Source of the DNA: an uncultured Clostridia bacterium
GTDB taxonomy: Bacteria; Bacillota; Clostridia; Oscillospirales; Acutalibacteraceae
Length of the DNA stretch: 64,000 nucleotides
Assembly (NCBI GenBank): GCA_945787805.1
Contig: CALZID010000001.1
Span: forward strand, 248,001 to 312,000
Reading direction: 5' to 3'
This document shows positions 54,276-63,891 of the stretch, one piece after another (the stretch's first letter is position 1; every line of letters starts with the position of its first letter). The translations under genes and the position numbers were made by a program. The notes beneath the pieces are model-generated. The model ran no database searches and was not told the DNA's origin. It saw only the letters and a list, made by a program, of their open reading frames with translations.

Positions 54276-54839
54276 TTATTCTTCAGACTCTTCTTTTGTT
54301 AAATCTTCGGTACCGTCTTCTGTTTCTTCTTTTTGCGGAATTTCAGGTAATTCATCAAGGGATGAAATTGAGAAACAACGAAGAAAATCAGGTGTTGTTC
54401 CGTAAACTAACGGACGACCGGGTAAATCGAGTCTGCCTTTTTCTTCTATAAGTTTCTTTTGACACAAGGTTGATATTACACCCGAACAATCAACTCCGCG
54501 AACCTGTTCAACAAAAGATTTTGTGACAGGCTGATTATATGCAATAACCGCAAGAACTTCAAATGCCGCTTGTGACAAGGGAGTGTTTTTTCTCAACTCT
54601 AATACATCACGGATAACCTCTGCGTATTCACTTCGTGATGAAAGCTGATATTTATCGCCTAATTTCAAAACACAGATACCGCTGTTTATTTCATCAAGTT
54701 TTGCTGAAAGGTTATATAAAATTTGTTCACAAAGCTCGTTTTCAATTTCAAGAGCTTGCGCTATTCTATCCAATTCAACAGGCTCACCCGATGCAAAGAG
54801 AATTGCCTCAACGGCAGCCTGCAATTTGCTCGCTTTCAT
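54276..54839 (-). CDS. scpB: Chromosome segregation/condensation protein ScpB
   Basis: Kleisin-interacting subunit of the SMC condensin. The 187 residues hold two winged helices: AAVEAILFASGEPVELDRIA at the N-terminus and AYNQPVTKSFVEQVRGVDCS, then LPGRPLVYGTTPDFLRCF, the family hallmark. An acidic tail follows. Directly abuts scpA. Confidence 0.95.
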   Translation of the reverse strand: MKASKLQAAVEAILFASGEPVELDRIAQALEIENELCEQILYNLSAKLDEINSGICVLKLGDKYQLSSRSEYAEVIRDVLELRKNTPLSQAAFEVLAVIAYNQPVTKSFVEQVRGVDCSGVISTLCQKKLIEEKGRLDLPGRPLVYGTTPDFLRCFSISSLDELPEIPQKEETEDGTEDLTKEESEE

Positions 54840-55577
54840 TTAATTCCATTCCTCACTAACCTCTGAAAAATCAGAGTCTAATAATTCAACTTGAACTTCT
54901 TCACCGTCACCGATAACTTGAACTTTCTTGGACTTTGTAAGCTCTAATACCGCTAAAAATGTCGCAACAATATCAGACCTTGACTCAGCATCAGAAAACA
55001 AAGAGCTCAATTTTGCCTTGTGACCTTTTTTGTTAAGTTTTGTGAAAATCTTTGATATTCTCGAACCAACCGAAACCACTTTTCGAACGACAATTTCTTT
55101 AAACGCCTCAATTGGCGGCGGCAATGAACGATGCTTTTTGCCTGCCGCAGAAACATAGGCATTAAACAGTTCACCCGGCTCGTGAATTCTTTTATATGTC
55201 TGGTCAGGGTCAATTTTTTCGGGCATACGGATAAATTTACCAAACCCGTCAGTGTTTTCAGACAATTTTTCTGCAAGGATTTTCATATCACGATATTCGA
55301 TAAGCTCTCCCTGCAACTCTTGTTTTAATTCTTCTGCTTCGGTATATACCGGTAAAAGTGAAACAGATTTAAGATATACAAGTCTTGCCGCCATTTCAAG
55401 AAATTCCGCAGCAACATACATATCTTCTTCTTGCATCATTCTCACATACTCAACATACTGTTCAACCAAAGTTACAATAGGGATATCGTAAATATTCAAT
55501 TTATGTTTTGAAATTAAATGCAAGAGCAAGTCCATAGGACCTTCAAACACATCTAATTTATACGATATTTTTTCCAT
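54840..55577 (-). CDS. scpA: Chromosome segregation/condensation protein ScpA
   Basis: Kleisin subunit linking SMC heads. The 245 residues begin with YKLDVFEGPMDLLLHLISKH, have FLEMAARLVYLKSVSLLP, and a C-terminal winged helix with VATFLAVLELTKSKKVQV. Normal length. The scpB ATG follows immediately on its stop codon. Confidence 0.95.
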   Translation of the reverse strand: MEKISYKLDVFEGPMDLLLHLISKHKLNIYDIPIVTLVEQYVEYVRMMQEEDMYVAAEFLEMAARLVYLKSVSLLPVYTEAEELKQELQGELIEYRDMKILAEKLSENTDGFGKFIRMPEKIDPDQTYKRIHEPGELFNAYVSAAGKKHRSLPPPIEAFKEIVVRKVVSVGSRISKIFTKLNKKGHKAKLSSLFSDAESRSDIVATFLAVLELTKSKKVQVIGDGEEVQVELLDSDFSEVSEEWN

Positions 55578-55588
55578 AACAAACCTAC

Positions 55589-56266
55589 TTAAAAAAGATT
55601 AAACGGAACTTCTGCAATATTTGAGAATAAACTCAAAATTAGATTAGATAAAATTGCCAGCGGTCTTGATAAAACACCTGAAATGATTAAAACAAAGACA
55701 AGAATTGTTATATATCTTTCATATTGCAAAAATTTGTAATAGTATTTTGCGGGAATTAACAACTGTAAAATTCTTGAACCGTCCAACGGCGGAATCGGTA
55801 ACAGATTAAACACCGCAAGATTGACATTTATAGCTGCTGCAAAAAACAAAAATGAGTAAATCGGATATAAAAGCTCAATATTGACCTTAGAGAAAACAAC
55901 TTGCACCAAAACAGACAAGAAAACAAAAACAAATCCCATAATCAAATTTGAAATCGGCCCTGCAACAGCAGTAATCGCCATACCCTTTTTAGGGTCTTTA
56001 AAATTACGCGGATTTACACCGACGGGCTTCGCATAACCGAAGCCGCAAAGGAATATCATCAATGCACCCAAAAGGTCGATATGCGCCAACGGGTTAAGAG
56101 TTAATCTGCCTGACAGTCTCGGGGTATCATCGCCTAATTTTGTAGCAATCAGAGCATGAGCATATTCGTGAACGGGCATCGTGCAGAAAACTACAAATAA
56201 TCTTGAAAACAAGCCGACCATCAATTCCAAAAAATCATAATCGCCACGAAAAATATCAAAAAGCAT
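55589..56266 (-). CDS. Site-2 protease family M50 metallopeptidase
   Basis: 225-residue polytopic membrane protein. The zinc motif is PVHEYAHALIATKLGDDTPR near residue 33, and the third ligand lies in NLLPIPPLDGSRIL near residue 155. This is the short YwhC/Rip-like form without PDZ or CBS domains. Location next to scpA is common in Firmicutes. Substrate unknown. Confidence 0.92.
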   Translation of the reverse strand: MLFDIFRGDYDFLELMVGLFSRLFVVFCTMPVHEYAHALIATKLGDDTPRLSGRLTLNPLAHIDLLGALMIFLCGFGYAKPVGVNPRNFKDPKKGMAITAVAGPISNLIMGFVFVFLSVLVQVVFSKVNIELLYPIYSFLFFAAAINVNLAVFNLLPIPPLDGSRILQLLIPAKYYYKFLQYERYITILVFVLIISGVLSRPLAILSNLILSLFSNIAEVPFNLF

Positions 56267-56299
56267 ATATTTTCTCCATTCAGTTTTCTTAAAATATCA

Positions 56300-57130
56300 T
56301 TATATTCCAAATGTAACAATTCTGTCAATATTATTGAAATCAAAAATAACATTTGACGACTTATATTTTCCTTTAAAAATATCACAAATTGCGGCACTTT
56401 GGTTTTCACCGCATTCAAAAGCCGCATAACCGTTAGTTTTAACCTTTGACAACCATTTTTGACAGATAGCTCTATAAAAAATCAACCCGTCTTCACCGCC
56501 GTCAAGTGCTGTGTACGGTTCAAAATGCACTTCATTCTGCAAGGCGGATATTTCATCTGTTTCAATATAAGGCGGATTGGAAATCAAAATATCGCACTCA
56601 GGCAATAAAGACACATCATAACCAAAAATATCGGCCTTGATTAAGTTTGCATTATCAAGCCTGTATTTTTCTTTGTTTTTTAAAAGATATTCAAAGGCTT
56701 TATCTTCTTTTTCAAAAAGATAAACTCGAGCGTCGCTAATATGCTTTGCAATTGTTAAACCGATACAGCCGGTACCGGCACACAAATCATATATAATCGG
56801 CGATTTATTCTTCTTTAATTTTTCCAGAGCAAAATCAACAAGCATTTCGGTTTCCGGGCGCGGAATCAGAACTCCTTCACCAACATAATAAGTCATATCG
56901 TAAAAATCCCAATTACCGATTATATATTGCATAGGTTCACGGTTTTTTCTTCTTATAATTGCATTATTTATAGTTTGAATTTGTTCATCGGTCAATGAAA
57001 TATTACCGGTAATCAAGCTTTGCTTGTTAAGATTTAACAGTGACTCAAACAGACAAAGAGCTTCAAATTTTGCGTCATCGGTGAAATCTAATTCCTTGAT
57101 GCAAAAAGTATATAATTCGTTTGCCGTCAT
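56300..57130 (-). CDS. prmC: Release factor glutamine methyltransferase PrmC
   Basis: Methylates the GGQ glutamine of release factors. 276 residues: helical N-terminal domain, PMQYIIGNWDFYDM, LIPRPETEMLVDFAL, DLCAGTGCIGLTIA for SAM binding, and the catalytic ISNPPYIETDEI. The ATG at 57130 overlaps the stop of the DUF1385 gene as TGATG. prfA itself is not in the window. Confidence 0.94.
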   Translation of the reverse strand: MTANELYTFCIKELDFTDDAKFEALCLFESLLNLNKQSLITGNISLTDEQIQTINNAIIRRKNREPMQYIIGNWDFYDMTYYVGEGVLIPRPETEMLVDFALEKLKKNKSPIIYDLCAGTGCIGLTIAKHISDARVYLFEKEDKAFEYLLKNKEKYRLDNANLIKADIFGYDVSLLPECDILISNPPYIETDEISALQNEVHFEPYTALDGGEDGLIFYRAICQKWLSKVKTNGYAAFECGENQSAAICDIFKGKYKSSNVIFDFNNIDRIVTFGI

Positions 57131-58110
57131 CAAATTTTATCGTCCTCCGGATTATCGGTAATAACCGCTTTAATTGATTCAATAGCAACCTCTATTATAT
57201 CATCGGTAGGTTCAACTGTTGTAATTCTTTGCATCAAAAGACCCGGATATGATAATATTGAAACAATAAAATTATCATGTTTTCCCGCAAATTTGATAAA
57301 TTCGTAACCGATACCCATAACAAGCGGCAGAATTGCAAGCTTCAGTAATATCCAAAGGACTTTACTGATTGATTGCAGTTCCGGGAAAATAACAACCAGC
57401 GAGAAGGACAAAAACATACTGATTATCAGCATTACAAACATAAACGCCGTGCCGCATCTCGGGTGAAATCTTGACATTTTTCTAACATTTTCAACTGTTA
57501 GTTCAAGTCCGTTTTCATAGCAAAATATTGTTTTATGTTCCGCACCGTGATACATAAACACTCGCTTTATTGTTGACATTTTTGAGACAACTATCATATA
57601 AAGAATAAAAATTATTATTCTCAGAACACCTTCAAATATGGGATGATATTTCAAGATATCAACACTTTTTAAAATGTATTCATCAAATAAATCGACCAAA
57701 AGTGTCGGAATATACAAAAATATCAGCAGCGACAGACCTACACCGAAAACAGCTGAGATTACGCTTATAACTGCCATCATTTTTTCGCCCATATGGTCAT
57801 TTAACCATTTATCAAGCTTTGACATTTCTTCTTCTTTTTCTTCTTCGGTAAGGGTTTTATCGGCCGATTTCATCAAATACTTATAGCCCGTTATCATAGA
57901 CTCGGCAAAGCCTACCACACCGCGAATAAGCGGCAAACCTAAAATCTTGCACTTATTCTTCCACGGAATATACTCTTCTAATTCTGTTTCTATAGTTCCG
58001 TCAGGCAAGCGTACAGACATGGCGTTCCCTTTGGGACCACGCATCATTATGCCTTCAATTAAGGCCTGTCCGCCAACCGATGTTTTGTGTTGTTTTACAT
58101 TGTTGCTCAT
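57130..58110 (-). CDS. DUF1385 membrane protein (YqhQ-like)
   Basis: 326 residues with VGGQALIEGIMMRGPKGNAM at the N-terminus and MYHGAEHKTIFCYENG, both hallmarks of DUF1385, and four or so hydrophobic segments between residues 115 and 275. Biochemical role unknown; the gene is often beside prmC/prfA in Clostridia. ATG at 58110 has AAGGTGA upstream; GTG at 58119 overlaps it. Confidence 0.9.
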   Translation of the reverse strand: MSNNVKQHKTSVGGQALIEGIMMRGPKGNAMSVRLPDGTIETELEEYIPWKNKCKILGLPLIRGVVGFAESMITGYKYLMKSADKTLTEEEKEEEMSKLDKWLNDHMGEKMMAVISVISAVFGVGLSLLIFLYIPTLLVDLFDEYILKSVDILKYHPIFEGVLRIIIFILYMIVVSKMSTIKRVFMYHGAEHKTIFCYENGLELTVENVRKMSRFHPRCGTAFMFVMLIISMFLSFSLVVIFPELQSISKVLWILLKLAILPLVMGIGYEFIKFAGKHDNFIVSILSYPGLLMQRITTVEPTDDIIEVAIESIKAVITDNPEDDKI

Positions 58111-58115
58111 ATATT

Positions 58116-59534
58116 TCACCTTGTTTTACTGCTTTTCGGCAATACAATCGTCGTTGTTGTGCCTTTACCTATCTTGCTTTCAATAATCATTTCGCCGTTG
58201 TGCAGCTTAATAATTTCATCAGTAACGGCAAGACCTATGCCACTGCCGCGAACACTGTTATTTGCTTTATAAAATTTTTCCCGAACACGGGGCAAATCGT
58301 TCTTTGAAATTCCGCACCCATTATCACTTATTGTAATTTTGACAGAATTGTTTACATTTTCAAGGCTGACTTCAACAAAACCGCCTTTTTTATTATATTT
58401 AAAGCTATTATCAATAATATTGACAAATGCCTGTTTCAGTCTGTTGGAGTCGCCTGTGATTTTAATAGGATTATTCGGTATATTGGTAATCAATTCAATT
58501 CCGTCTCTTTCGGATCTTTCACGGAATACTTCAAGAACATCGGACAGCTCTTTGGTAATATCCAATATACCGTTTTTCAGAGAAAGTTTCCCGCTTTCCA
58601 TTCTGGAAAAGTCCAACAGCTCTTCAACAAGAGCCGTTAAACGCTCAGATTCATTGACAATTACATCAATACCTTTATCAATAATATCACTGTCAGTATC
58701 TTTTGCTAAACGAATTGTTTCTCCCCAGCCTTTAATAGCCGTCAATGGGGTTCTTAACTCATGTGAAACAGTTGATATAAACTCATTTTTCATACGCTCC
58801 GTTTCGCCAATTTCGTGAGCCATATTGTTAATTGTATCGCATAACAGACCTATCTCGTCATTATATTTATGTTTTTCGATAGAAACATTAAAATCACCTT
58901 TGGCAATTTTTGAAGCTGTTTCATTTATCTTCTTAACGGGCTTGATAATTGATTTAATAAAATATGCGCCGGATGTATATGTAAAGAAAATAAAAACCAA
59001 TACAAAAAATCCAATAGAAATGAATATTGAAGTCAGTTGTTTATCAATATCGTCAAGAGAAATAATATACCTGACAGCACCCATAGGTGCTCCGTCCGTC
59101 TTCGGTAACAGATATGATAGCGCCATAATTTTTTCGCCGCTTTGCATATTGCCTATCCATGTTCCCTTACCGTCTTCACTCATCAATGCATAATCATAAT
59201 CCGGGAATTTTTCGCCTACAACCGAAAACCCTGTTGACGACACAACAACATCGCCGGATTTGTCGATTACCCAAACCTCCATAATATTTTTATCAGAAAA
59301 ATTATTCACGAATTTTCTTGCTGCTTGGTTGAAGGTCTCATCGGTAATATGACCCAATGTGGAAAAATATGATACAACCATTGTAGTAGCGCGTGAATTT
59401 AAAGTCATTTCAACCGAATTGTAATATTGTCGTTGTAAAACAACGCCCACAGCAATACCAATTATGATAATTAAAACAATAATGCCAAGAAGTACAGAAA
59501 ATGCCCATCTTTTAACAATACTGTTCTTTATCAT
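58116..59534 (-). CDS. Sensor histidine kinase (HAMP, EnvZ/PhoR class)
   Basis: 472 residues: TM1 about 11-33, an extracellular sensor domain (34-167), TM2 168-187, HAMP about 190-245, HisKA with the phospho-acceptor His258 in VSHELRTPLTAIKGW, and an ATPase domain with NIIDNSFKYNKKGG (N box), DNGCGI (G1) and GSGIGLAVTDEI (G2). Forms a pair with the response regulator 17 bases upstream. The signal is unknown; similarity to PhoR/WalK is only at domain level. Confidence 0.93.
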   Translation of the reverse strand: MIKNSIVKRWAFSVLLGIIVLIIIIGIAVGVVLQRQYYNSVEMTLNSRATTMVVSYFSTLGHITDETFNQAARKFVNNFSDKNIMEVWVIDKSGDVVVSSTGFSVVGEKFPDYDYALMSEDGKGTWIGNMQSGEKIMALSYLLPKTDGAPMGAVRYIISLDDIDKQLTSIFISIGFFVLVFIFFTYTSGAYFIKSIIKPVKKINETASKIAKGDFNVSIEKHKYNDEIGLLCDTINNMAHEIGETERMKNEFISTVSHELRTPLTAIKGWGETIRLAKDTDSDIIDKGIDVIVNESERLTALVEELLDFSRMESGKLSLKNGILDITKELSDVLEVFRERSERDGIELITNIPNNPIKITGDSNRLKQAFVNIIDNSFKYNKKGGFVEVSLENVNNSVKITISDNGCGISKNDLPRVREKFYKANNSVRGSGIGLAVTDEIIKLHNGEMIIESKIGKGTTTTIVLPKSSKTR

Positions 59535-59551
59535 TTTGACACCACCTTATA

Positions 59552-60256
59552 TCATACAATCCATTTGTAACCCATACCCCAAACAGTTGTTAAGTGTTTG
59601 GGCTGTGAGGGTTCATCTTCAATTTTATTTCTTAATCTATGAATATTTACATCCACAACTTTTTCATCACCGTAATATGTGTCGCCCCAAACAAAACTCA
59701 AAATATCTTTTCTGTCTAACGCCACATTGGGATTTGAAAAGAAATATTCGATTATCTGGAACTCAACCTGCGTCAATTCTACCGGCTCACCGTTTTTTAA
59801 CAGAGTATGGCTTCTTAAGTCAAGTACAAACTCATTTAGCTCTATAGAGTTATCAGTCTTTGTTTCTTCGTCTTTCACATAAGTTAAAGACACTCTTCTG
59901 TAAATGGCGTCAATTCTTGCCATTAACTCAGAGGGCGAAAACGGTTTTGTTACATAATCGTCTGCGCCAACCATCAGTCCGGTAACCTTGTCCATCTCTT
60001 GAGTTCGGGCAGTCAACATTATAATACCGACACGCTTGTTTTTATTTCTGATGTATTTACAAGCCTCAAGTCCGTCAACCGTTGGCATCATTATGTCTAA
60101 AATTACCACATCAATTTTAGATTCAAATTCGTCAAAAAGTCTTATTGCTTCATCACCATTGGTCGCTTCAATTACTTCATAACCGCTTCTGTGAAGATTT
60201 ATAACAACAAAATCACGAATTGAAGATTCATCTTCCGCAACTAAAACATACTTCAT
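59552..60256 (-). CDS. OmpR/PhoB-family response regulator
   Basis: 234 residues. Receiver domain with acidic pocket AEDE and phospho-acceptor Asp54 in VILDIMMP, LTARTQEMD and TKPFSPSEL; C-terminal winged helix with LTQVEFQIIEYFFSNP and VVDVNIHRLRNKIE. Ends YKWIV. Lies between the histidine kinase and a lipoprotein gene of the cdaA-cdaR unit. Confidence 0.95.
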   Translation of the reverse strand: MKYVLVAEDESSIRDFVVINLHRSGYEVIEATNGDEAIRLFDEFESKIDVVILDIMMPTVDGLEACKYIRNKNKRVGIIMLTARTQEMDKVTGLMVGADDYVTKPFSPSELMARIDAIYRRVSLTYVKDEETKTDNSIELNEFVLDLRSHTLLKNGEPVELTQVEFQIIEYFFSNPNVALDRKDILSFVWGDTYYGDEKVVDVNIHRLRNKIEDEPSQPKHLTTVWGMGYKWIV

Positions 60257-60266
60257 AATAATTCTC

Positions 60267-61619
60267 CTAATTAACTATTACAAAATTTTTCAGCAGGTTT
60301 GTCTCATTATATCCTGAATCGTCATTGAACATATAAGCATATACGAAAATACCGTCTTCGGAAATCTTTGCAAATTTTCCGTTATAATCCCGCCATTCAT
60401 TTCTGTTAAACAGTTTGAAGGATATAATGTGGTTTTTTGTTCCGTCAGGAAGTATTTCGTAAAAACTTAACAGTGAGTCATTCTCATGGTAGCTTGCAGA
60501 AACCGTTTCAATCCAATCATCTGAAATCACATAAAAATAATTATACGATATGTTGTACAAGCATTTGAAATCTGTAACTAATCCACCTTCACTGATTTCG
60601 GACCAAACCGTCAATGACAGCGGAGTTGACTCGTCTGTATTATTAGAGATGTTTACAGCGTTAGGCCATGTTTCTTTGGTGGGAATTTCCACAACGCCGT
60701 CATTATCAACATCAAAACTGTAAATCTGCGAATCTCTCAAAGTTAAAGGACTGTCAGATGTATTCATGTCATACAATGGAAGACTTATTTGAAAATCATC
60801 TTGTTTAATATCAATAATCTCTGAAATAAATGTGTTTTCATTGATTGAACCGTCAATAAATATTCGCGTATGGCCGTCAACATTGTCCGTTACTATATTA
60901 TAAATGTTAATCATACTGCTCAATATTAGATTTTTGTCGATAATAACCTGATAGTCATTGTCAAATCTTAAAATTCTTGCAGTGGTTCTGCTGCTTAAAT
61001 TTGAATGATTTATATTTATTAAAAGAATTTCATCGCTTTTGTCATTGTTAAAATCATCAACAAAAACTTTTGTAAAGTATTCGGTTTTTATAAGGTTTAT
61101 ACCTACATCCGAATAATTATAAACAGTCAAAACTCTATCACTTGTTTTTGAAAAAGAATTATTAGAGTTTTTCTCATCATCTGACAGAAAAGTCCAGGAA
61201 ATTAGAATTTCTAAAATGCCGTCGCCGTTTAGGTCTGCAAAATCGATTTCATAGATTTCTTCTCCGCGCCCTTTTAAATTCGCAACTTGTATCCACTCAT
61301 TATTCACCATCTTAAAAACGCTGAAATAGGCGACTTCGCTGATTGAGGGGTCCGAATAAAAAGCAAACGCTTCTTGAATGTCGTCCGAATCTATATCATA
61401 AAACAAAAATGATGATCGGCTGTCACCGCTAATTGGATTTTTCATAACTATTGAATCAGAATTATCAAGTGATTTTTCAAAGGCAACTTGAAGAAGACTG
61501 CTTTCGCCACTGAGTTTTGGCGGTCTCATTAAATTGTCAACAGTATTTATTGAAAAATCGCAGGCAGAAAAGGAGAGACAAATTATAAACGCTAAACATA
61601 TTGCAATAATTTTTTTCAT
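60267..61619 (-). CDS. Lipoprotein with VCBS/FG-GAP-like repeats
   Basis: 450 residues, family uncertain. A lipoprotein signal ends CLSFSAC. Several Asp-rich loops recall calcium-binding beta-propeller repeats: YDIDSDDIQEAFAFY, DFADLNGDGILEILISW, VDDFNNDKSDEILLI and FDVDNDGVVEIPTKE. It should sit on the outer membrane face. Between cdaR and a two-component system, so it could be a sensor partner (inference). The gene lies where glmM would be in many cdaA-cdaR operons. Confidence 0.8.
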   Translation of the reverse strand: MKKIIAICLAFIICLSFSACDFSINTVDNLMRPPKLSGESSLLQVAFEKSLDNSDSIVMKNPISGDSRSSFLFYDIDSDDIQEAFAFYSDPSISEVAYFSVFKMVNNEWIQVANLKGRGEEIYEIDFADLNGDGILEILISWTFLSDDEKNSNNSFSKTSDRVLTVYNYSDVGINLIKTEYFTKVFVDDFNNDKSDEILLININHSNLSSRTTARILRFDNDYQVIIDKNLILSSMINIYNIVTDNVDGHTRIFIDGSINENTFISEIIDIKQDDFQISLPLYDMNTSDSPLTLRDSQIYSFDVDNDGVVEIPTKETWPNAVNISNNTDESTPLSLTVWSEISEGGLVTDFKCLYNISYNYFYVISDDWIETVSASYHENDSLLSFYEILPDGTKNHIISFKLFNRNEWRDYNGKFAKISEDGIFVYAYMFNDDSGYNETNLLKNFVIVN

Positions 61620-61636
61620 AATTTGTCCTCCTTTAA

Positions 61637-62929
61637 TTATTGATTAGATGTAGTTTTAATCTTTATATCATACTTGCCGAAAGCCCAGCAATTATTGCTT
61701 CCTACCACGGTAACATTTGCAGTAATTGTATTTGTATCATTTGTAATTTGTTTATCTGCCGTATCAATGATTACGGAAATATTATCAGCCGTTATTTTTT
61801 CAAGATCTGACGATGTGCCAACAACCGTAACTATAATATCCTTATTATCTTTCAAAGAAACATTAAAATCATTTCTGTTGTTTTTTAGAACTATATTACC
61901 GACAGGAACGGATATTGCTTTTGCATCAAATTCAGACGCATTTACACAAATAGTAAAGCGCTTGAGTGATTCATCAACAATTTTAAACGAATTTATTGAC
62001 TCGACATCAACATTAAAAGTGTTTTTGCTATTACTTATATCAGAAAAATCTATTGTATCAACAACAAAATGCTTTGTTGTTTCTATTGAGTCTACGGGTA
62101 CGGCAACCTTAACGGTTGAGGGGTAAACGCTGTATGAAAGCGGATTTTCAATAAAATATGACGGTGCATTTTTAAACTCAACAATTGCAGGTAAAGTCAC
62201 AATCTTCAACACGGGCACTGTCATAGTAATTTCAGACTCGTCAATTGACATTTTAGAATATTCAAGATTTGAACCGTCATTTGTAATCAGTTTGATTTCC
62301 GGGTCAAAGGTTGTTGTTTTTTCTAAAACTTCATTTACATTTACCGTTGCATAAACACCTGTAATTCGGTTGATTTCAGTCGTAGGTCCTGAAATTTTCA
62401 CAGTGTTTTTCGAAAAAACAGCATCTCCCATTATGCACCCCGTAGGAACAATAGCATCAAGATTTGTTTTAATATCACCGTTTAACGGCAATTCAATCTC
62501 TTTATATGTATCAAAGAAAATCTCAATATATGTTGACGATACACTTACAATATCAAAGGCATTTGAGTTGTTTGAGGGTGAAATTTTAAGCTGAAGTGTC
62601 TTTTTACCCGCACTGTCAACATAGTTTGTATTTGCTTCAACATGAATATCATCGGCGCTAAGGCTTGATAAAATATATTTTTTACCTGTAACCGTAACAT
62701 CAACGGTAAATTCTGATTCACCGAAAATCTGTAAGCCTAACTGCTGAGGAATACTGTTTTCAAGATTGATTGCGACAGGAACATTTGTGATAACCGTTTG
62801 TATTTCAGGGCTTTTATCAATTGCAACCCAAACCCATATTCCAAAAGCAATTAAAAGGGAAATAACCGTTAAGATGCGGCTGTTACCAAGAATACTGTCA
62901 AGTGAAATTTTATTATTCTTATTCTTCAT
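61637..62929 (-). CDS. cdaR: CdaR, YbbR-domain regulator of CdaA
   Basis: 430 residues: a single membrane helix (about 19-38) then about four extracellular YbbR-type beta domains, for example VTVTGKKYILSSLSADDIHV and VKISGPTTEINRITGVYATV. CdaR binds and modulates the diadenylate cyclase CdaA. ATG at 62929 follows AAGAGGTG and lies inside the end of cdaA, so the pair is coupled. Confidence 0.9.
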   Translation of the reverse strand: MKNKNNKISLDSILGNSRILTVISLLIAFGIWVWVAIDKSPEIQTVITNVPVAINLENSIPQQLGLQIFGESEFTVDVTVTGKKYILSSLSADDIHVEANTNYVDSAGKKTLQLKISPSNNSNAFDIVSVSSTYIEIFFDTYKEIELPLNGDIKTNLDAIVPTGCIMGDAVFSKNTVKISGPTTEINRITGVYATVNVNEVLEKTTTFDPEIKLITNDGSNLEYSKMSIDESEITMTVPVLKIVTLPAIVEFKNAPSYFIENPLSYSVYPSTVKVAVPVDSIETTKHFVVDTIDFSDISNSKNTFNVDVESINSFKIVDESLKRFTICVNASEFDAKAISVPVGNIVLKNNRNDFNVSLKDNKDIIVTVVGTSSDLEKITADNISVIIDTADKQITNDTNTITANVTVVGSNNCWAFGKYDIKIKTTSNQ

Positions 62930-63788
62930 TTTTGCCACCTCTTAATATTTTTTTGATTTTGTTGTCATTGTCGTTTGTTTTAACAAAATTCTTCATAAGA
63001 ATTTCACGAAGTACACCGGCTGATACATTTCGCTGCAGCTTGCCTTTTTCGGCTACGGAAATCGCACCGGTTTCTTCTGATACGACAGCAACAATTGCAT
63101 CACTGGATTCCGACATACCGATTGCAGCTCTGTGTCGGGTTCCCAATTCACTGTCTAAATCATTATTGGCGGTTAGAGGCAAAATGCAACCGGCAGCCGT
63201 TACCCGTCCGTCTTTAATAATTACTGCTCCGTCGTGCATTGGAGCCTTAGGGAAAAAAATGTTTTCGATAAGCTCTGTTGTAACCTGAGCATCAAGGAAT
63301 GTACCTGTTTTTGAAATCTCACCCAACAGTGCATCTTTTTCAAAGACAATAAGTGCACCGATTTTTTTGTCGCTCATATCACCGCAAGCTTTACAAATAC
63401 TGTTAATTGAAGTCACTATATTCTCTTGCTCTTCCACATCTATTCGGTTTTTAAAGTTAAACAGATTAAAATTTGATACCGAGCTTCTGCCCATACTTTC
63501 AAGAACATGCCTGATTTCGGGAGAAAAAATTATAACAATAATAATGAACAGATTACTGAAAATAAAATTCAAAATAAATTTACTCGCTTGCATATCAACA
63601 AGACTGACAATGGCATAAGCACCGACTAGCAAAACCAGTCCTTTTGCCAATTGCATTGCCCTTGTTTCACGAATCAGTTTTATTATATGAAAGATAACAA
63701 AAGCAACTAATAATATATCCAGCAAATCGCTGATACTGTCAAAAGAAAAAATAGCTTTTTTGAATTGTTCCAAGGATTCCATAAACAT
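62919..63788 (-). CDS. cdaA: Diadenylate cyclase CdaA
   Basis: Makes cyclic di-AMP, which controls potassium and wall homeostasis. About 289 residues: three membrane helices in the first 100, a short coiled linker, and the DAC domain with MHDGAVIIKDGRVTAAG (DGA motif) and LGTRHRAAIGMSE (RHR motif). The start is ambiguous: ATG 63788, ATG 63782 or GTG 63800 are all in frame; ATG 63788 is chosen on spacing to GAGAGTGAG. Confidence 0.93.
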   Translation of the reverse strand: MFMESLEQFKKAIFSFDSISDLLDILLVAFVIFHIIKLIRETRAMQLAKGLVLLVGAYAIVSLVDMQASKFILNFIFSNLFIIIVIIFSPEIRHVLESMGRSSVSNFNLFNFKNRIDVEEQENIVTSINSICKACGDMSDKKIGALIVFEKDALLGEISKTGTFLDAQVTTELIENIFFPKAPMHDGAVIIKDGRVTAAGCILPLTANNDLDSELGTRHRAAIGMSESSDAIVAVVSEETGAISVAEKGKLQRNVSAGVLREILMKNFVKTNDNDNKIKKILRGGKNEE

Positions 63789-63807
63789 AAAACGGCACAC
63801 TCACTCT

Positions 63808-63880
63808 CAAAAAAAAATACAATATATCGCAAATATCCGTAAAAAAGCATACAGATATACATATTCACGATATATTGTAT
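63808..63880 (-). terminator. Long inverted repeat with U-tract upstream of cdaA
   Basis: ATACAATATATCG (63817-63829) and its perfect complement (63868-63880), with an extra AATAT/ATATT pairing inside. On the minus strand it is followed by nine T. It likely ends the upstream aminotransferase transcript. The 38-base spacer is long for a simple terminator. Confidence 0.6.
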
Positions 63881-63891
63881 CATAAAACATT

